A stretch of DNA of 64,000 bases from Dyella lutea (GCF_024158035.1 NZ_JAMZEK010000001.1:910001-974000); one strand, 5' to 3'; positions 1 through 12,806 are shown, counted from the first letter of the stretch. A program made the numbers and translations. Notes: generated by a model from the letters alone, not told the origin.

Positions 1-2046
<2,046 letters not shown>

Positions 2047-2163
2047 ATAACCCCAAGACGCTTCGCTTCTCTTCAGCGAAACATCTCGTAAGGTTCCAAA
2101 TCGCTTGTCACTCGTTTACCCCTTTAGCCGGTCCGGCGCTCCTGAGCGCTGACCGCACCCCTT

Positions 2164-2278
2164 CCCTGGCGGCTATAGCGCTGTGGCCCCACCCGATCCC
2201 ATCCCGAACTCGGAAGTGAAACGCAGCCGCGCCGATGGTAGTGTGCATCCGCATGCAAGAGTAGGTCACTGCCAGGGA
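2164..2278 (+). rRNA. 5S ribosomal RNA
   Basis: It begins CCCTGGCGGCTATAGCG and ends GTCACTGCCAGGGA, so the ends pair as the 5S helix I. Inside is the universal segment CCCGATCCCATCCCGAACTC. It lies about 120 bases after the 23S end, as usual for the last gene of an rRNA operon. The exact ends are uncertain by a base or two. Confidence 0.96.
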
Positions 2279-2288
2279 CCTTTTTTTG

Positions 2289-2320
2289 AAAAGCCCCCTC
2301 CAACAGGAGGGGGCTTTTTA
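2289..2320 (+). terminator. rRNA operon terminator
   Basis: Perfect hairpin AAAGCCCCCTCC / GGAGGGGGCTTT with a short AACA loop, preceded by a T run and followed by TTTATTT, ten bases after the 5S gene. Confidence 0.93.
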
Positions 2321-2438
2321 TTTGATCGCTTTCGTGCGAATCAGCGACTATTAGCCCCTCTTTCGCGAACTACCACGCGCCATTCAACGCCTTGGGTGAA
2401 CCAGCTCGTGGGTGACATCTCACCAGTAGTTCGGGCAC

Positions 2439-2460
2439 AAAAAAGCGGGGAAGTCCCCGC
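2439..2460 (-). terminator. Terminator of the PfkB kinase gene
   Basis: Read on the minus strand, a GCGGGG/CCCCGC stem with a four-base loop is followed by TTTTTT. It sits about 30 bases beyond the kinase stop codon, so it closes that gene. Confidence 0.85.
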
Positions 2461-2489
2461 CTCTCGCGTTGATCGAATGGCTGACGCGC

Positions 2490-3425
2490 TCAATCCAACG
2501 TATAGCCGAACTGCTCGTGGAATTCGGAGTGGAACTGCTCGTAGTTGAAGCGCTGGTTCTGCGTGCCGGGGTGCTCCACCTTCAGTGCACCCATTAGCGA
2601 GGCCATGCGGCCGATCGTCGGCCAATCACGGCCTTGCATGATGCCGAAGATCAGGCCGGCCCGGTAGGCATCGCCGCAGCCAGTCGGGTCGACTATGCGG
2701 CGTTCCCGTGCCGCCGGAATGACGTGTGTCGTCCCATCGGCGTGGATGACGGAGCCTCGAGGCCCCTGCGTCACGATATAGGCGCCGACCCGAGCAGCGA
2801 TCTCTCCCGCTGACCAGCCGGTGCGCGTCTGCAGTAGTTGTGACTCGTAATCGTTGACGATCACGTAGGTCGCCTTCTCGATCATCGAACGAAACTCGGC
2901 GCCATCGAACAATGGCATGGCCTGACCGGGATCGAAAATGAACGGCACGCCCCGCGCAGCAAACTCATCGACATGCTGCAGCATCGCCTCGCGGCTGTCA
3001 GGCGCGACGATCGCAAAGCTGATTCCCGGAATGTCCTTCACATGGTTCTCGTGGGCACTGGACATCGCGCCGGGGTGGAACGCCGTAATCTGGTTGTTGT
3101 CCAGATCGGTCGTGATGAAACACTGCGGCGTGAACTGATCGCTGTACTCGCGGACGTGGTCCAACCGGATGCCGCACTCCACCAGATGCTGCCGGTACGG
3201 CGCGAAGTCCTGGCCGACGGCCGCGACCGGCAGCGGATCGGCGCCGAGCAGCTTGAGGTTGTAAGCGATGTTGCCGGCGCAACCGCCGAACTCGCGCCGC
3301 ATCCGGGGCACCAGGAACGAGACGTTCAGGATGTGCACCTGGTCCGGCAGGATGTGGTTCTTGAACTGGTCCTGGAACACCATGATGGTGTCGTAGGCCA
3401 ACGATCCGCAGATGACGGCTGACAT
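2490..3425 (-). CDS. PfkB-family carbohydrate/nucleoside kinase
   Basis: A 311-residue cytosolic kinase of the PfkB (ribokinase) superfamily, which phosphorylates a sugar or nucleoside hydroxyl with ATP. The N-terminal GGxxxN-type signature is at about residues 47-52 (GGCAGN). The C-terminal PfkB signature DPTGCGDAYRAG starts at D246, with D252 as the expected catalytic base and GCGD as the anion hole. I start at 3425, not at the longer open frame to 3578, because the protein fold begins there (MSAVICGSLAYD) and a GAGG lies about 12 bases upstream. It is divergent from mreB and has its own terminator. Substrate is not readable from sequence; adenosine-kinase-like proteins of this shape are common in xanthomonads. 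Confidence 0.88.
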   Translation of the reverse strand: MSAVICGSLAYDTIMVFQDQFKNHILPDQVHILNVSFLVPRMRREFGGCAGNIAYNLKLLGADPLPVAAVGQDFAPYRQHLVECGIRLDHVREYSDQFTPQCFITTDLDNNQITAFHPGAMSSAHENHVKDIPGISFAIVAPDSREAMLQHVDEFAARGVPFIFDPGQAMPLFDGAEFRSMIEKATYVIVNDYESQLLQTRTGWSAGEIAARVGAYIVTQGPRGSVIHADGTTHVIPAARERRIVDPTGCGDAYRAGLIFGIMQGRDWPTIGRMASLMGALKVEHPGTQNQRFNYEQFHSEFHEQFGYTLD

Positions 3426-3629
3426 GATGCTTGGGTGCCTCGGCAAGATGTTCGGACCGCCCAGTTGGCGGCCACGCAGACTGCCGCGACCGAAGGCCCC
3501 GGCAAAGTTGCGAATCGTACCTCGAACGCCCCTGCTTGGCGACTTTCTGCCCTCCGGTGATGCTGCGTGGGCACTCAAGAAACTGTCGATATCATCCCGT
3601 CCTACAAGGATTTCTTAACGTTACAGTCC

Positions 3630-3658
3630 TTGCGCCCCATGGCAGCGCTGACTAGACT
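3630..3658 (+). promoter_or_regulatory. Candidate promoter for the mreB operon
   Basis: TTGCGC (3630-3635) and TAGACT (3653-3658) are separated by 17 bases, a sigma-70-like arrangement, and lie about 40 bases before the mreB start. The match is only partial (3 of 6 and 4 of 6), so this is a suggestion. Confidence 0.3.
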
Positions 3659-3676
3659 GGCGCGCTTACTTTTTAG

Positions 3677-4747
<1,071 letters not shown>

Positions 4748-4871
4748 GCCGTGCCGGGCCGCGCGTCCGGTCGTCGTTGAATTCCGACAAACACCGTGCG
4801 GGCCGGTGCGAGGCAGCCCGAGGAGTCCTGTCGTTGAAACAGCGCAGCAGCATCCATGACGGAAGGGCGCC

Positions 4872-5825
4872 ATGCCGCTGACCCGTGAGGAACCCTCACC
4901 GCTGTTCGCCGGCACGGTCGCCGGCACGCTGCGTCTGCTCACCTACCTCGCTCTGGCGATGGTGCTGATGGTGCTGGACCACCGTAATGGCTGGACGTGG
5001 CGGGTACGCTACGCCGCTGCCGTTGTCGTCGAGCCGCTCTACCGGCTCGCCGGTGCACCCAGTGCCGGATTCCACTCGCTTGCCGTCGCGTTCGCGGAGC
5101 GCAAGACCCTCACCGAGGAAAACCAGCGCCTGCGTGAGGATCTGCTGCTGGCCAATGCCAAGCTCAACCGCATGGCTGCAGTGGCCGAACAGAACCAGCG
5201 CCTGAAGGAACTGCTCGATACCCAGCGCAGCCTCGAACTCAATGTGCAGCTCGCGCGGGTCATCGGCGTCGATCTCGGCCCGGGAGAAGACCGCATCATG
5301 CTCGGCGTGGGTGCCAACAGCGGCATTCATGTGGGCCAGCCGGTAATCGATGCCCGGGGAGTGATGGGCCAGGTGGTGCATGTGCTGCCCAGCACCTCGG
5401 TGGTGATGCTGGTGACCGACCCGGCACACGCCATTCCGGTGACGGTGGAGCGCACGGGGCTGCGCACGATCGCCTATGGCACCCGCGACGGCAACGGACT
5501 GCTCCTGCCGGACATCCCGATGGCGGCCGACGTCCGTGCCGGCGATCGTCTGCTCACCTCTGGCATTGGCGGGCGGTTCCCGCCGGGGTTCCCGGTGGGC
5601 ACGGTCGACAAGGTGCAGCCGGCACCCACCGGCATGTTTCTGCAGGCCAGCGCGAAGCCGGCCGCCGACCTGGACCGCAGCGAGGACGTGTTGCTCCTCC
5701 ACGATTTGGCCGAGCCTGCCGGCCCGCCGGCACCGGCGACGTCGGTGGGGCCGCCGGAAGACCTGGCGATGCCGGCATCGGCAACCTCCTCGACATCCAC
5801 GGCGAATACGGGCGTGAAGCGATGA
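4872..5825 (+). CDS. mreC: Rod shape-determining protein MreC
   Basis: A 317-residue bitopic inner-membrane protein of the elongasome that links MreB to the periplasmic wall enzymes PBP2/RodA. It has a short cytoplasmic N-terminus, one membrane segment at about residues 18-37, a periplasmic coiled coil at about 75-115 rich in Glu, Asn, Gln and Leu, and the two-lobed beta domain to about 275. The tail is Ala/Pro/Thr-rich and low in complexity. It overlaps mreD by four bases (ATGA), indicating translational coupling. Confidence 0.96.
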   Translation: MPLTREEPSPLFAGTVAGTLRLLTYLALAMVLMVLDHRNGWTWRVRYAAAVVVEPLYRLAGAPSAGFHSLAVAFAERKTLTEENQRLREDLLLANAKLNRMAAVAEQNQRLKELLDTQRSLELNVQLARVIGVDLGPGEDRIMLGVGANSGIHVGQPVIDARGVMGQVVHVLPSTSVVMLVTDPAHAIPVTVERTGLRTIAYGTRDGNGLLLPDIPMAADVRAGDRLLTSGIGGRFPPGFPVGTVDKVQPAPTGMFLQASAKPAADLDRSEDVLLLHDLAEPAGPPAPATSVGPPEDLAMPASATSSTSTANTGVKR

Positions 5826-6307
5826 ACCGCCAGCGTGTCGCCCTGTTCTGGTTCAGCGCGACCGTCGCGGTCTCGCTGATCGCCATGCTGGTGCCGCTGC
5901 CGGCGGTACTGCAGCCGTTCAAACCGTACTGGCCGGCGCTGGTCCTGCTCTACTGGGCGCTGGAGTCCGGCGATCGGGTGAGCCTGGGACTGGCCTTTGC
6001 GGTGGGCCTGTTCGCCGACCTGCTCGATGGCGTTTTGCTGGGTGAGCAGGCGTTGCGACTGACTGCGTTGATGTTCATCGCGCTGCGCTTCCGCTCGCGG
6101 CTGCGCTTCTTCCCGATGTGGCAACAGACCCTGGCCGTGCTTGCGCTGCTGCTCAATGACCGCATCCTCCTGCTGATCGTGCGCACCTTCGCTGGCGAAG
6201 CCTCGCCCACGTTGAGTTGGTGGTTCTCGCCGTTCGTCGGCGCCGCGCTCTGGCCGTTCCTGTTCCTGCTGCTGGATGACCTTCGCATCCGGCTGCGTAT
6301 CGCCTGA
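5822..6307 (+). CDS. mreD: Rod shape-determining protein MreD
   Basis: A 161-residue integral membrane protein with about five or six hydrophobic helices and few charged residues outside loops, as expected for MreD, the third subunit of the MreBCD complex. The start ATG lies inside the mreC stop (ATGA at 5822-5825). The family is poorly conserved in sequence, so identification rests on hydropathy, length and its fixed place between mreC and mrdA. Confidence 0.95.
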   Translation: MNRQRVALFWFSATVAVSLIAMLVPLPAVLQPFKPYWPALVLLYWALESGDRVSLGLAFAVGLFADLLDGVLLGEQALRLTALMFIALRFRSRLRFFPMWQQTLAVLALLLNDRILLLIVRTFAGEASPTLSWWFSPFVGAALWPFLFLLLDDLRIRLRIA

Positions 6308-6318
6308 TCGGTGCGCCG

Positions 6319-8292
6319 GTGAGCAAGCGCCGCATCCATCGTCCGCGCCGCGCCATCAAGGACCCGCGGGGTGAAAGTGCACTGTTCCGCGGTCGCGCCG
6401 TGGCGGGTTTTGCACTGATTCTGCTCGGCCTGCTGGCCCTGGTCGGTCGCTATGCCTTCCTGCAGGTGCTGCACCACGACGAGTTCGCCACCCGCTCGGA
6501 TGCGAACCGGATCAAGCCACGCGCGTTGCAGCCGGCGCGCGGACTGATCTATGACCGCAACGGCGTGCTTCTGGCCGACAACGTTCCTGCCTTCCGGCTC
6601 GAGGTGGTGCCCGAGCAGGTGCCTGACATGAAGGCGATGCTGGCGCGGATCGGCTCGGTGGTGCCGCTTGGCGACGACGACATCGATGCGTTCAGGAAGC
6701 AGCTGGCCCAGAGCCGTCGTTTCGACAGCATCCCGTTGAAGATGCACCTGTCCGAGGACGACATCGCCCGGTTCTCGGTCAATCGCTGGCGCTTTCCCGG
6801 CGTGGACGTGGTGCCCTACCTGACCCGGCGCTACACCTTCGGCGCCCGCTTCGCGCACGTGATCGGCTACGTCAACCGGATCGACGACAACGATCTGAAG
6901 CGGCTCGACCCGGCCAGGTACAAGGGGGCCACGCACGTCGGGCGCAGCGGCATCGAGCGCTCCTACGAGGATCTGCTGCACGGAACGCCGGGCTACGAGC
7001 TGGTGGAGGTGAACGCCGACGGGCGTACCCAGCGCGTGCTGGAAACCCATCCGCCGGTCCCCGGCAAGAACCTTTACCTGAGCATCGATGCCCGCATCCA
7101 GAAGGCGGCCGAGGATGCATTCGCCGGACGTCCTGGCGCGGCAGTCGCGATCGATCCGCGCAACGGCCAGGTGCTGGCCATGGTCAGCGTGCCAAGTTTC
7201 GATCCCAACCTGTTCGTCAACGGCATCAGCTCGGCCGACTACAAGGCGCTGACCACCGACCCGGAGAAGCCCCTTTACAACCGTGCCCTGCGCGGGGTGT
7301 ATCCGCCCGGCTCCACGGTCAAGCCGTTGATTGGTCTTGCCGGCCTGGAATCCGGCCTGCGTACGCCGGACGACACGGTCGTCTCCACCGGCCAGTACTG
7401 CATCCCCGGCACCACTTTCTGCCGGCGCGACGACCAGCGCGGCGGCGCCGGGCGCGTCGATCTGGCCGAAGCCATCGAGCAGTCGGTCAATACCTATTTC
7501 TACAAGCTCGCGCTCGACCTGGGGATCGACCGCCTGAGCCACTACATGAGCCAGTTCGGCTTCGGCCACGCGACCGGCATCGACCTGGTCGGCGAATCGG
7601 ACGGCGTCCTGCCCTCACGCGAGTGGAAGGCGGCGCATTCGAAGATGCCGTGGTTCCCGGGCGAGACGATGATCGCCGGCATCGGCCAGGGCTACTGGGC
7701 GGTCACGCCACTGCAGCTCGCCCATGCCATTGCCACCTTCGCCGGCGGCGGGGTGCCCTACAAGCCACGCCTGGTGATGGCCACCCAGGATGGCGTGGAT
7801 GCGAAGGCCGTGCCGTTGCCGAACCCGCCGGAAGGCCCTTCGCTGATCAGCTCGAAGACGAACTGGGAGGCGATCGACAAGGGCATGGAGATGGTGATGT
7901 ACGGCGACAAGGGCACCGGCAGGAGCCTGACCGTCGGTTTCCCGTACCGCATTGCCGGCAAGAGCGGTACGGCCCAGCGCTACTCGCGCACGGGCAACAG
8001 CTACGACGACCGCAGCAACCTGGCCTATCTCGCCAGCCGCAACCGCGCATGGTTCGAGATGTATGCGCCCGCCGACGATCCCCAGATCGCCGTGGCCGTG
8101 GTTCTTGAAGCCGGTGCCTGGGGTTCGTCCTCGGCCGGTCCGATCGCGCGGCACATCCTCGACGCCTGGCTGGCGACGAAGGGCAGCAAGGCACCACCGT
8201 TCACACCCTACAGCGATCCTTCGCTTGGCGACGTGCCGCCGCTGCCAGCGGAGGACCTGCCGGTCGCTCCCCCGGACGGAGACACACCATGA
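6319..8292 (+). CDS. mrdA: Penicillin-binding protein 2 (peptidoglycan D,D-transpeptidase)
   Basis: A 657-residue class B PBP that cross-links peptidoglycan during elongation with RodA. It has a basic cytoplasmic N-terminus, one membrane anchor at about residues 28-50, a pedestal/dimerisation domain and a C-terminal transpeptidase. The three active-site motifs are present: S332-TV-K335, S389-V-N391 and K548-SGT. The start is GTG at 6319, 11 bases after the mreD stop. It overlaps rodA by four bases (ATGA). The C-terminus is Pro-rich. It would be the target of mecillinam-type beta-lactams (family knowledge). Confidence 0.98.
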   Translation: MSKRRIHRPRRAIKDPRGESALFRGRAVAGFALILLGLLALVGRYAFLQVLHHDEFATRSDANRIKPRALQPARGLIYDRNGVLLADNVPAFRLEVVPEQVPDMKAMLARIGSVVPLGDDDIDAFRKQLAQSRRFDSIPLKMHLSEDDIARFSVNRWRFPGVDVVPYLTRRYTFGARFAHVIGYVNRIDDNDLKRLDPARYKGATHVGRSGIERSYEDLLHGTPGYELVEVNADGRTQRVLETHPPVPGKNLYLSIDARIQKAAEDAFAGRPGAAVAIDPRNGQVLAMVSVPSFDPNLFVNGISSADYKALTTDPEKPLYNRALRGVYPPGSTVKPLIGLAGLESGLRTPDDTVVSTGQYCIPGTTFCRRDDQRGGAGRVDLAEAIEQSVNTYFYKLALDLGIDRLSHYMSQFGFGHATGIDLVGESDGVLPSREWKAAHSKMPWFPGETMIAGIGQGYWAVTPLQLAHAIATFAGGGVPYKPRLVMATQDGVDAKAVPLPNPPEGPSLISSKTNWEAIDKGMEMVMYGDKGTGRSLTVGFPYRIAGKSGTAQRYSRTGNSYDDRSNLAYLASRNRAWFEMYAPADDPQIAVAVVLEAGAWGSSSAGPIARHILDAWLATKGSKAPPFTPYSDPSLGDVPPLPAEDLPVAPPDGDTP

Positions 8293-9404
8293 TCCGTCCC
8301 TACTACACGCGCCTGCGCCGCTTCGTCCGGCGTCTGATGACCCGGCCGCGGATCGACCTGCCGCTGGCCTTCGGCTTGTTCGTGCTTGGCTGCGTGGGCC
8401 TGATGACGCTCTACAGCGCGGGTGATCGCAGCCTTTCGCTGGTGGGCGGACAGGCGGCCCGTTTCGTGCTCGGCGGCGTACTGCTGTTGCTGGTATCGCG
8501 CATACCGCCATCGACCCTGCGCACATGGACGCCGTGGCTCTACGCGGGAAGTACCGCGCTATTGGTCGTGGTGGCGGCGTTGGGCGAGGGGCGTGGTGCG
8601 TACCGCTGGCTCGACCTCGGCGTGATGCGCTTCCAGCCATCGGAGCTGCTGAAGCTCACGATGCCGATGATGGTGGCGTGGTACCTGCATCCGCGCCAGC
8701 TGCCACCGAGCTGGAAGGACATTGCCGTGGTCGGCCTGCTGATCGTCCTCCCTGCCGGCCTGATCGCCGAGCAGCCGGACCTCGGTACCGCGCTGCTCGT
8801 GGCCGCCGCCGGCGCATTCGCACTGTTTCTCTCCGGCATGGCGTGGTGGCGCATCGGCATGCTGCTGGCCGGCGCGGCCGCCATGGTGCCGGTGGGCTGG
8901 CACTTCATGCACCAGTACCAGCGCGATCGCGTGATGACCCTGCTGAACCCCGAGTCGGATCCGCTCGGCAATGGCTGGCACATCATCCAGTCGCAGATTG
9001 CCGTGGGTTCCGGCGGCGTCTTCGGCAAGGGCTGGCTGCACAGTACCCAGTCGCGGCTGGATTTCCTGCCCGAACACACCACCGACTTCATCTTCGCGGT
9101 GTTCTCCGAAGAGTTCGGCTTGGTCGGCGTCGTCGGCATCCTACTGCTGTATGCCTTCATCATCGGCCGCTGCCTGTGGATCGCGATGGAGGCGCGCGAC
9201 ACCTACTCGCGACTGCTCGCCGGCGCAATCGGCATGAGCTTCTTCGTCTACGTGCTGGTCAACGGCGGCATGGTCGCCGGCATGCTGCCGGTGGTCGGTG
9301 TGCCGATGCCGCTGGTCAGCTACGGCGGTACCTCGGCGGTGTCGCTGCTGACCGGTTTCGGCGTGCTGATGTCGATCCACGCCAACCGCAAGATGCACCA
9401 GTGA
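8289..9404 (+). CDS. rodA: Peptidoglycan glycosyltransferase RodA (SEDS family)
   Basis: A 371-residue polytopic membrane enzyme that polymerises lipid II into glycan strands for side-wall growth, in complex with PBP2. About ten hydrophobic helices are visible. The long periplasmic loop near residues 215-275 contains the conserved SQIAVGSGG and DFLPEHTTDFIFAV blocks, and the C-terminal half has the SEDS block MPLVSYGGTS. It is translationally coupled to mrdA, matching the obligate PBP2-RodA pairing. Confidence 0.97.
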   Translation: MIRPYYTRLRRFVRRLMTRPRIDLPLAFGLFVLGCVGLMTLYSAGDRSLSLVGGQAARFVLGGVLLLLVSRIPPSTLRTWTPWLYAGSTALLVVVAALGEGRGAYRWLDLGVMRFQPSELLKLTMPMMVAWYLHPRQLPPSWKDIAVVGLLIVLPAGLIAEQPDLGTALLVAAAGAFALFLSGMAWWRIGMLLAGAAAMVPVGWHFMHQYQRDRVMTLLNPESDPLGNGWHIIQSQIAVGSGGVFGKGWLHSTQSRLDFLPEHTTDFIFAVFSEEFGLVGVVGILLLYAFIIGRCLWIAMEARDTYSRLLAGAIGMSFFVYVLVNGGMVAGMLPVVGVPMPLVSYGGTSAVSLLTGFGVLMSIHANRKMHQ

Positions 9405-9494
9405 CCGCCCCGCGCGCATGCGCTGCAGGCCCCGGGCGGGTCGCGGCACGCGTGCTAGGCTCTCCGCGCCCACCACAAAGCGAGCTTTGTTCCG

Positions 9495-10505
9495 ATGACT
9501 GTCCGCAACGCGACCCGTGTCCTCCGCCTGGTCATCGCGTGGGGTCTGCTGGTCGCCCCGGCACTCATCCCGCTGCATGCCGAAACCCATCCGGGCCAGG
9601 CCGCGCTGGTACGCGAGGTGGCACGCGATACCGGCAAGGATCCGGTCGCGCTGAACCGCCTGCTGGATGGCGCCATCCGGCAACAGAGCATCCTCGATGC
9701 GATCAGTCGCCCGGCCGAAGCCAAGCCGTGGCGGGACTACCGGCCGATCTTCCTGACCCCGCAGCGCATCGCTGATGGCGTGGCGTTCTACCGCGATCAC
9801 CGCGCGTTGCTCGAACAGGTGGGTCAGCAGTACGGCGTCGCACCGGAATACATCGTGGCGATCCTCGGGGTGGAGACCAACTACGGGCGGCTCACCGGCA
9901 AGTACAAGGTGCTCGACGCGCTGGTCACGCTGGGCCTGTACTACCCGCCACGTGCGAAATTCTTCCGCGAGCAGCTCAAGGTGCTGCTGGAGCTGCCGGA
10001 CAACCACCTGGCCGGTCCGCTCGACACCCTGATGGGCTCGTATGCCGGAGCGCAGGGCTGGGGCCAGTTCATGCCATCGAGCATCCGCGACTTCGCGGTG
10101 GACGCCGATGACGACGGCCATATCAATCTGGTCGATTCGCTGCCGGACATCGTGGCCAGCGTCGCCAACTACTTTGCCCGGCACGGCTGGGTCCGCGGTG
10201 GTCCGGTCGCGATGCGCGCCCAGCCGGATGCGGCGGCGAAAGTCATCACGGCCGACGACACCAGGCCGCATTGGTCGCTGGAGCAGCTGGAGGCCTGGGG
10301 CTACGCCCCGTTGCAGCGCGCCAATCCGGGGGAACTGACCGGCCTGCAGACGCTGGAGGGGGCGAATGGCCCGGAGTACTGGTTCACTTTCCAGAATTTC
10401 TACGTGATCACCACCTACAACCGCAGTCCGCTATACGCCATGGCCGTCTATCAGCTGGCGCAGGCGATCGATGCAGGCGTGCAGGCGGCGGACCGCCAGC
10501 CGTGA
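9495..10505 (+). CDS. mltB: Lytic murein transglycosylase B
   Basis: A 336-residue exported peptidoglycan lyase that cleaves the MurNAc-GlcNAc bond and forms 1,6-anhydroMurNAc ends. The N-terminal hydrophobic segment (about residues 9-29) is a signal peptide ending near LHA; no lipobox Cys is seen, unlike E. coli MltB. The catalytic Glu is E127 in GVETNYG, and the family block GSYAGAQGWGQFMPSS follows at about 180-195. Its stop overlaps the GTG start of rlpA, a common pairing in gammaproteobacteria. Confidence 0.96.
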   Translation: MTVRNATRVLRLVIAWGLLVAPALIPLHAETHPGQAALVREVARDTGKDPVALNRLLDGAIRQQSILDAISRPAEAKPWRDYRPIFLTPQRIADGVAFYRDHRALLEQVGQQYGVAPEYIVAILGVETNYGRLTGKYKVLDALVTLGLYYPPRAKFFREQLKVLLELPDNHLAGPLDTLMGSYAGAQGWGQFMPSSIRDFAVDADDDGHINLVDSLPDIVASVANYFARHGWVRGGPVAMRAQPDAAAKVITADDTRPHWSLEQLEAWGYAPLQRANPGELTGLQTLEGANGPEYWFTFQNFYVITTYNRSPLYAMAVYQLAQAIDAGVQAADRQP

Positions 10506-11503
10506 GTCGGATCGGAGCACTGCTGGCGGTCGTCACGGCCCTGCTGCTGGCCGGCTGTGCGGGCCACCGCACCCGGCCGGCGACGCATCATGGATCGCGC
10601 GGGGCGGCAACAACCGGGCAGGAGGCGGGTGCTTCGCCGGGTGTGCCCGCCGACGGCGATCGGTTCCACGACGACATCAGCCGGAATCAGGCGGACCGCT
10701 ACAGCGAGCAGGCGGACAGCGTGCCGTCGGGCCCGCCGCCGGACGTGGACAAGCTGCCCGAACCGGTGCCGCACTGGGAGCCTCGTTCGACCTACGGCAA
10801 CCGGTCGCCGTACACGGTGCTTGGCCACACCTACCGCGTGCTGCCGAGCGCAAAGGGTTACGACGAGCGCGGCATCGCTTCGTTCTACGGCAACAAGTTT
10901 CACGGCTACAAGACGTCCAACCTCGAGAACTACGACATGTACAAGTTCTCGGCGGCGCACAAGACATTGCCCCTGCCGAGCTACGCGCGGGTCACCAACC
11001 TGGCCAACGGCAAGAGCGTGATCGTGCGGATCAATGATCGCGGCCCGTTCCACGACAACCGCCTGATCGACCTTTCCTATGCGGCGGCGGTGAAGATCGG
11101 CATCTGGCCGAAGGGCACGGGGCTGGTGGAAGTACGCGCGATCGACCCGGCCCATCCGGAGCAGACGCCGCCACCGGTCGCCGTGGTCAACGGCCAGATC
11201 AAGCCCGCCGCAGCTGCCGCTGGCAGGGAACCTGCGTCCGCTGCGTCGGTCCCTGTGCTCGGCAGCAAGCCGGCGATCTATCTGCAGGTGGGAGCTTTCT
11301 CAGATGCGTCGAATGCAGAGCGCCTGGCCCAGCGCCTGCGCGCGGCGAACCTCGGTGACGTACGGGTGATCGAGGCGCAGAGTGGTGGACGGACTGTTCG
11401 CCGCGTGCGCGTCGGACCTGTGCCAGACGCTGAACAGGCCGACGCCATCGCTCGCCGGATCGAGGCCATGGGCCTGCCGCATCCTCAGGTCGCGGTAGAC
11501 TGA
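10502..11503 (+). CDS. rlpA: RlpA-like septal lytic transglycosylase, lipoprotein with SPOR domain
   Basis: A 333-residue lipoprotein expected to cleave denuded glycan strands. I start at the GTG at 10502, which overlaps the mltB stop (GTGA), because it gives a lipoprotein signal with lipobox LAGC and Cys19; the longer open frame from 10271 lies inside mltB. The double-psi beta-barrel is in the middle (from GIASFYGNKFHG). The loop usually read as TANGE is TSNLEN here, yet the spacing E-x2-D-x7-H of the Pseudomonas aeruginosa catalytic residues is kept in ENYDMYKFSAAH. The last ~75 residues form a SPOR domain that binds denuded septal glycan. Confidence 0.94.
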   Translation: MSRIGALLAVVTALLLAGCAGHRTRPATHHGSRGAATTGQEAGASPGVPADGDRFHDDISRNQADRYSEQADSVPSGPPPDVDKLPEPVPHWEPRSTYGNRSPYTVLGHTYRVLPSAKGYDERGIASFYGNKFHGYKTSNLENYDMYKFSAAHKTLPLPSYARVTNLANGKSVIVRINDRGPFHDNRLIDLSYAAAVKIGIWPKGTGLVEVRAIDPAHPEQTPPPVAVVNGQIKPAAAAAGREPASAASVPVLGSKPAIYLQVGAFSDASNAERLAQRLRAANLGDVRVIEAQSGGRTVRRVRVGPVPDAEQADAIARRIEAMGLPHPQVAVD

Positions 11504-11567
11504 ACGGTATTTCTCATGCGACGGCGCCATGTCTGCCGTCCCCAGCCAGACGGGATTGAACACAACG

Positions 11568-12806
11568 ATGAGCTTTTTCCGCCGTACCCTGGTTTCGCTC
11601 GCAGCCACCGCCCTCATGGTCGGGGCCGCCATGGCCCAGCAGGCTCCACCGCACCCCACCGCCGTGCCGCGGCCGGTCGCGCCTGCAGTGCCCGTGCCGC
11701 CGCCGCCGGACGTGGATGCCCAGAGCTGGGTGCTGATGGATTACGCCACCGGGCAGATCCTCGCCTCGAAGAATCCCGACGAGCGCCGCGCCCCGGCTTC
11801 GCTGACCAAGGTGATGACCGACTACGTGATCTCCGCCGAGATCGGCGCCGGCCGCATCCATCCCGACGACACGGTGACCATCAGCGAGCACGCCTGGCGT
11901 GCCGGCGGCGGCGGCACCGACGGTTCCACCAGCTTCCTCAAGCTGGGCAGCCAGGTGAAGCTGGAGGACCTGCTCAAGGGTATGATCGTGCAGTCCGGCA
12001 ACGACGCGGCGATCGCGCTGGCCGAGCATGCGGCCGGCTCCGAGGACGCGTTCGCCAACCTGATGAACGCGTATGCCAAGCAACTGGGCATGGTCAACAC
12101 GCATTACTCCAATGCCTCCGGTTACCCGGTGGACGATCACTACTCCACCGCGCGCGACATCGCGATCCTCTCTCGCGCGCTGATCCACAACTTCCCCGAG
12201 GACTACGCGATCTCCAAGATCAAGGAGTTCGAGTGGAACGGCATCAAGCAGCAGAACCGCAACGCCCTGTTGTGGCGTGATCCCGCGGTGGACGGCATCA
12301 AGACTGGCCATACCGCCGCCGCCGGCTTCTGCCTGGATGCTTCGGCGGTGCACGGCGACGAGCGCATGATCGCGGTGGTGATGGGGTCGAGCACCGACAA
12401 GGGGCGCGCCGACGCGGCCATGGCCCTGCTCAACTACGGCTTCCGTTTTTACGAGACGCACAAGCTGTACGAGGCCGGCAAGGCGCTCGCCACGCCGCGG
12501 TTGTGGAAGGGTGCGGCAGACCAGTTGCCGATCGGCGTGTCCGACGACGTACTGGTGACGGTCAAGACCGGCCAGTACGACAAGCTGAAGGCCACCATGG
12601 ACATCCCGGCCACCCTGATCGCCCCGTTCAAGAAGGGGCAGCAGATCGGCCTGCTGCGCATCGCGCTGGACGGCCAGCCGGTGCAGAGCGTGCCGCTGGT
12701 GGCGCTGGCCGACGCGCCGCAGGGCGGGTTCTTCTCGCGGCTTTGGGATTCGATCCTGCTGTGGTTCCATGGCAGCGGCAAGAAGGCCGACGCGGACGCG
12801 AAGTGA
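11568..12806 (+). CDS. dacA: D-alanyl-D-alanine carboxypeptidase (PBP5/6 type)
   Basis: A 412-residue low-molecular-weight PBP that removes the terminal D-Ala from peptidoglycan stem peptides. I chose ATG 11568, not 11529, because it gives a standard signal peptide (about 25 residues, ending AMAQ). Active-site motifs are S78-LT-K81, S143-G-N145 and K245-TG. The C-terminal PBP5 domain is followed by a probable amphipathic membrane anchor (FFSRLWDSILLWFHG) and a basic tail. A Pro/Ala-rich linker follows the signal peptide. The stop overlaps the ybeD start (TGATG). Confidence 0.96.
   Translation: MSFFRRTLVSLAATALMVGAAMAQQAPPHPTAVPRPVAPAVPVPPPPDVDAQSWVLMDYATGQILASKNPDERRAPASLTKVMTDYVISAEIGAGRIHPDDTVTISEHAWRAGGGGTDGSTSFLKLGSQVKLEDLLKGMIVQSGNDAAIALAEHAAGSEDAFANLMNAYAKQLGMVNTHYSNASGYPVDDHYSTARDIAILSRALIHNFPEDYAISKIKEFEWNGIKQQNRNALLWRDPAVDGIKTGHTAAAGFCLDASAVHGDERMIAVVMGSSTDKGRADAAMALLNYGFRFYETHKLYEAGKALATPRLWKGAADQLPIGVSDDVLVTVKTGQYDKLKATMDIPATLIAPFKKGQQIGLLRIALDGQPVQSVPLVALADAPQGGFFSRLWDSILLWFHGSGKKADADAK

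Noticed and set aside
10271-10501. Longer N-terminus for RlpA
   Set aside because: Overlaps mltB in another frame; the GTG at 10502 gives the expected lipoprotein signal.
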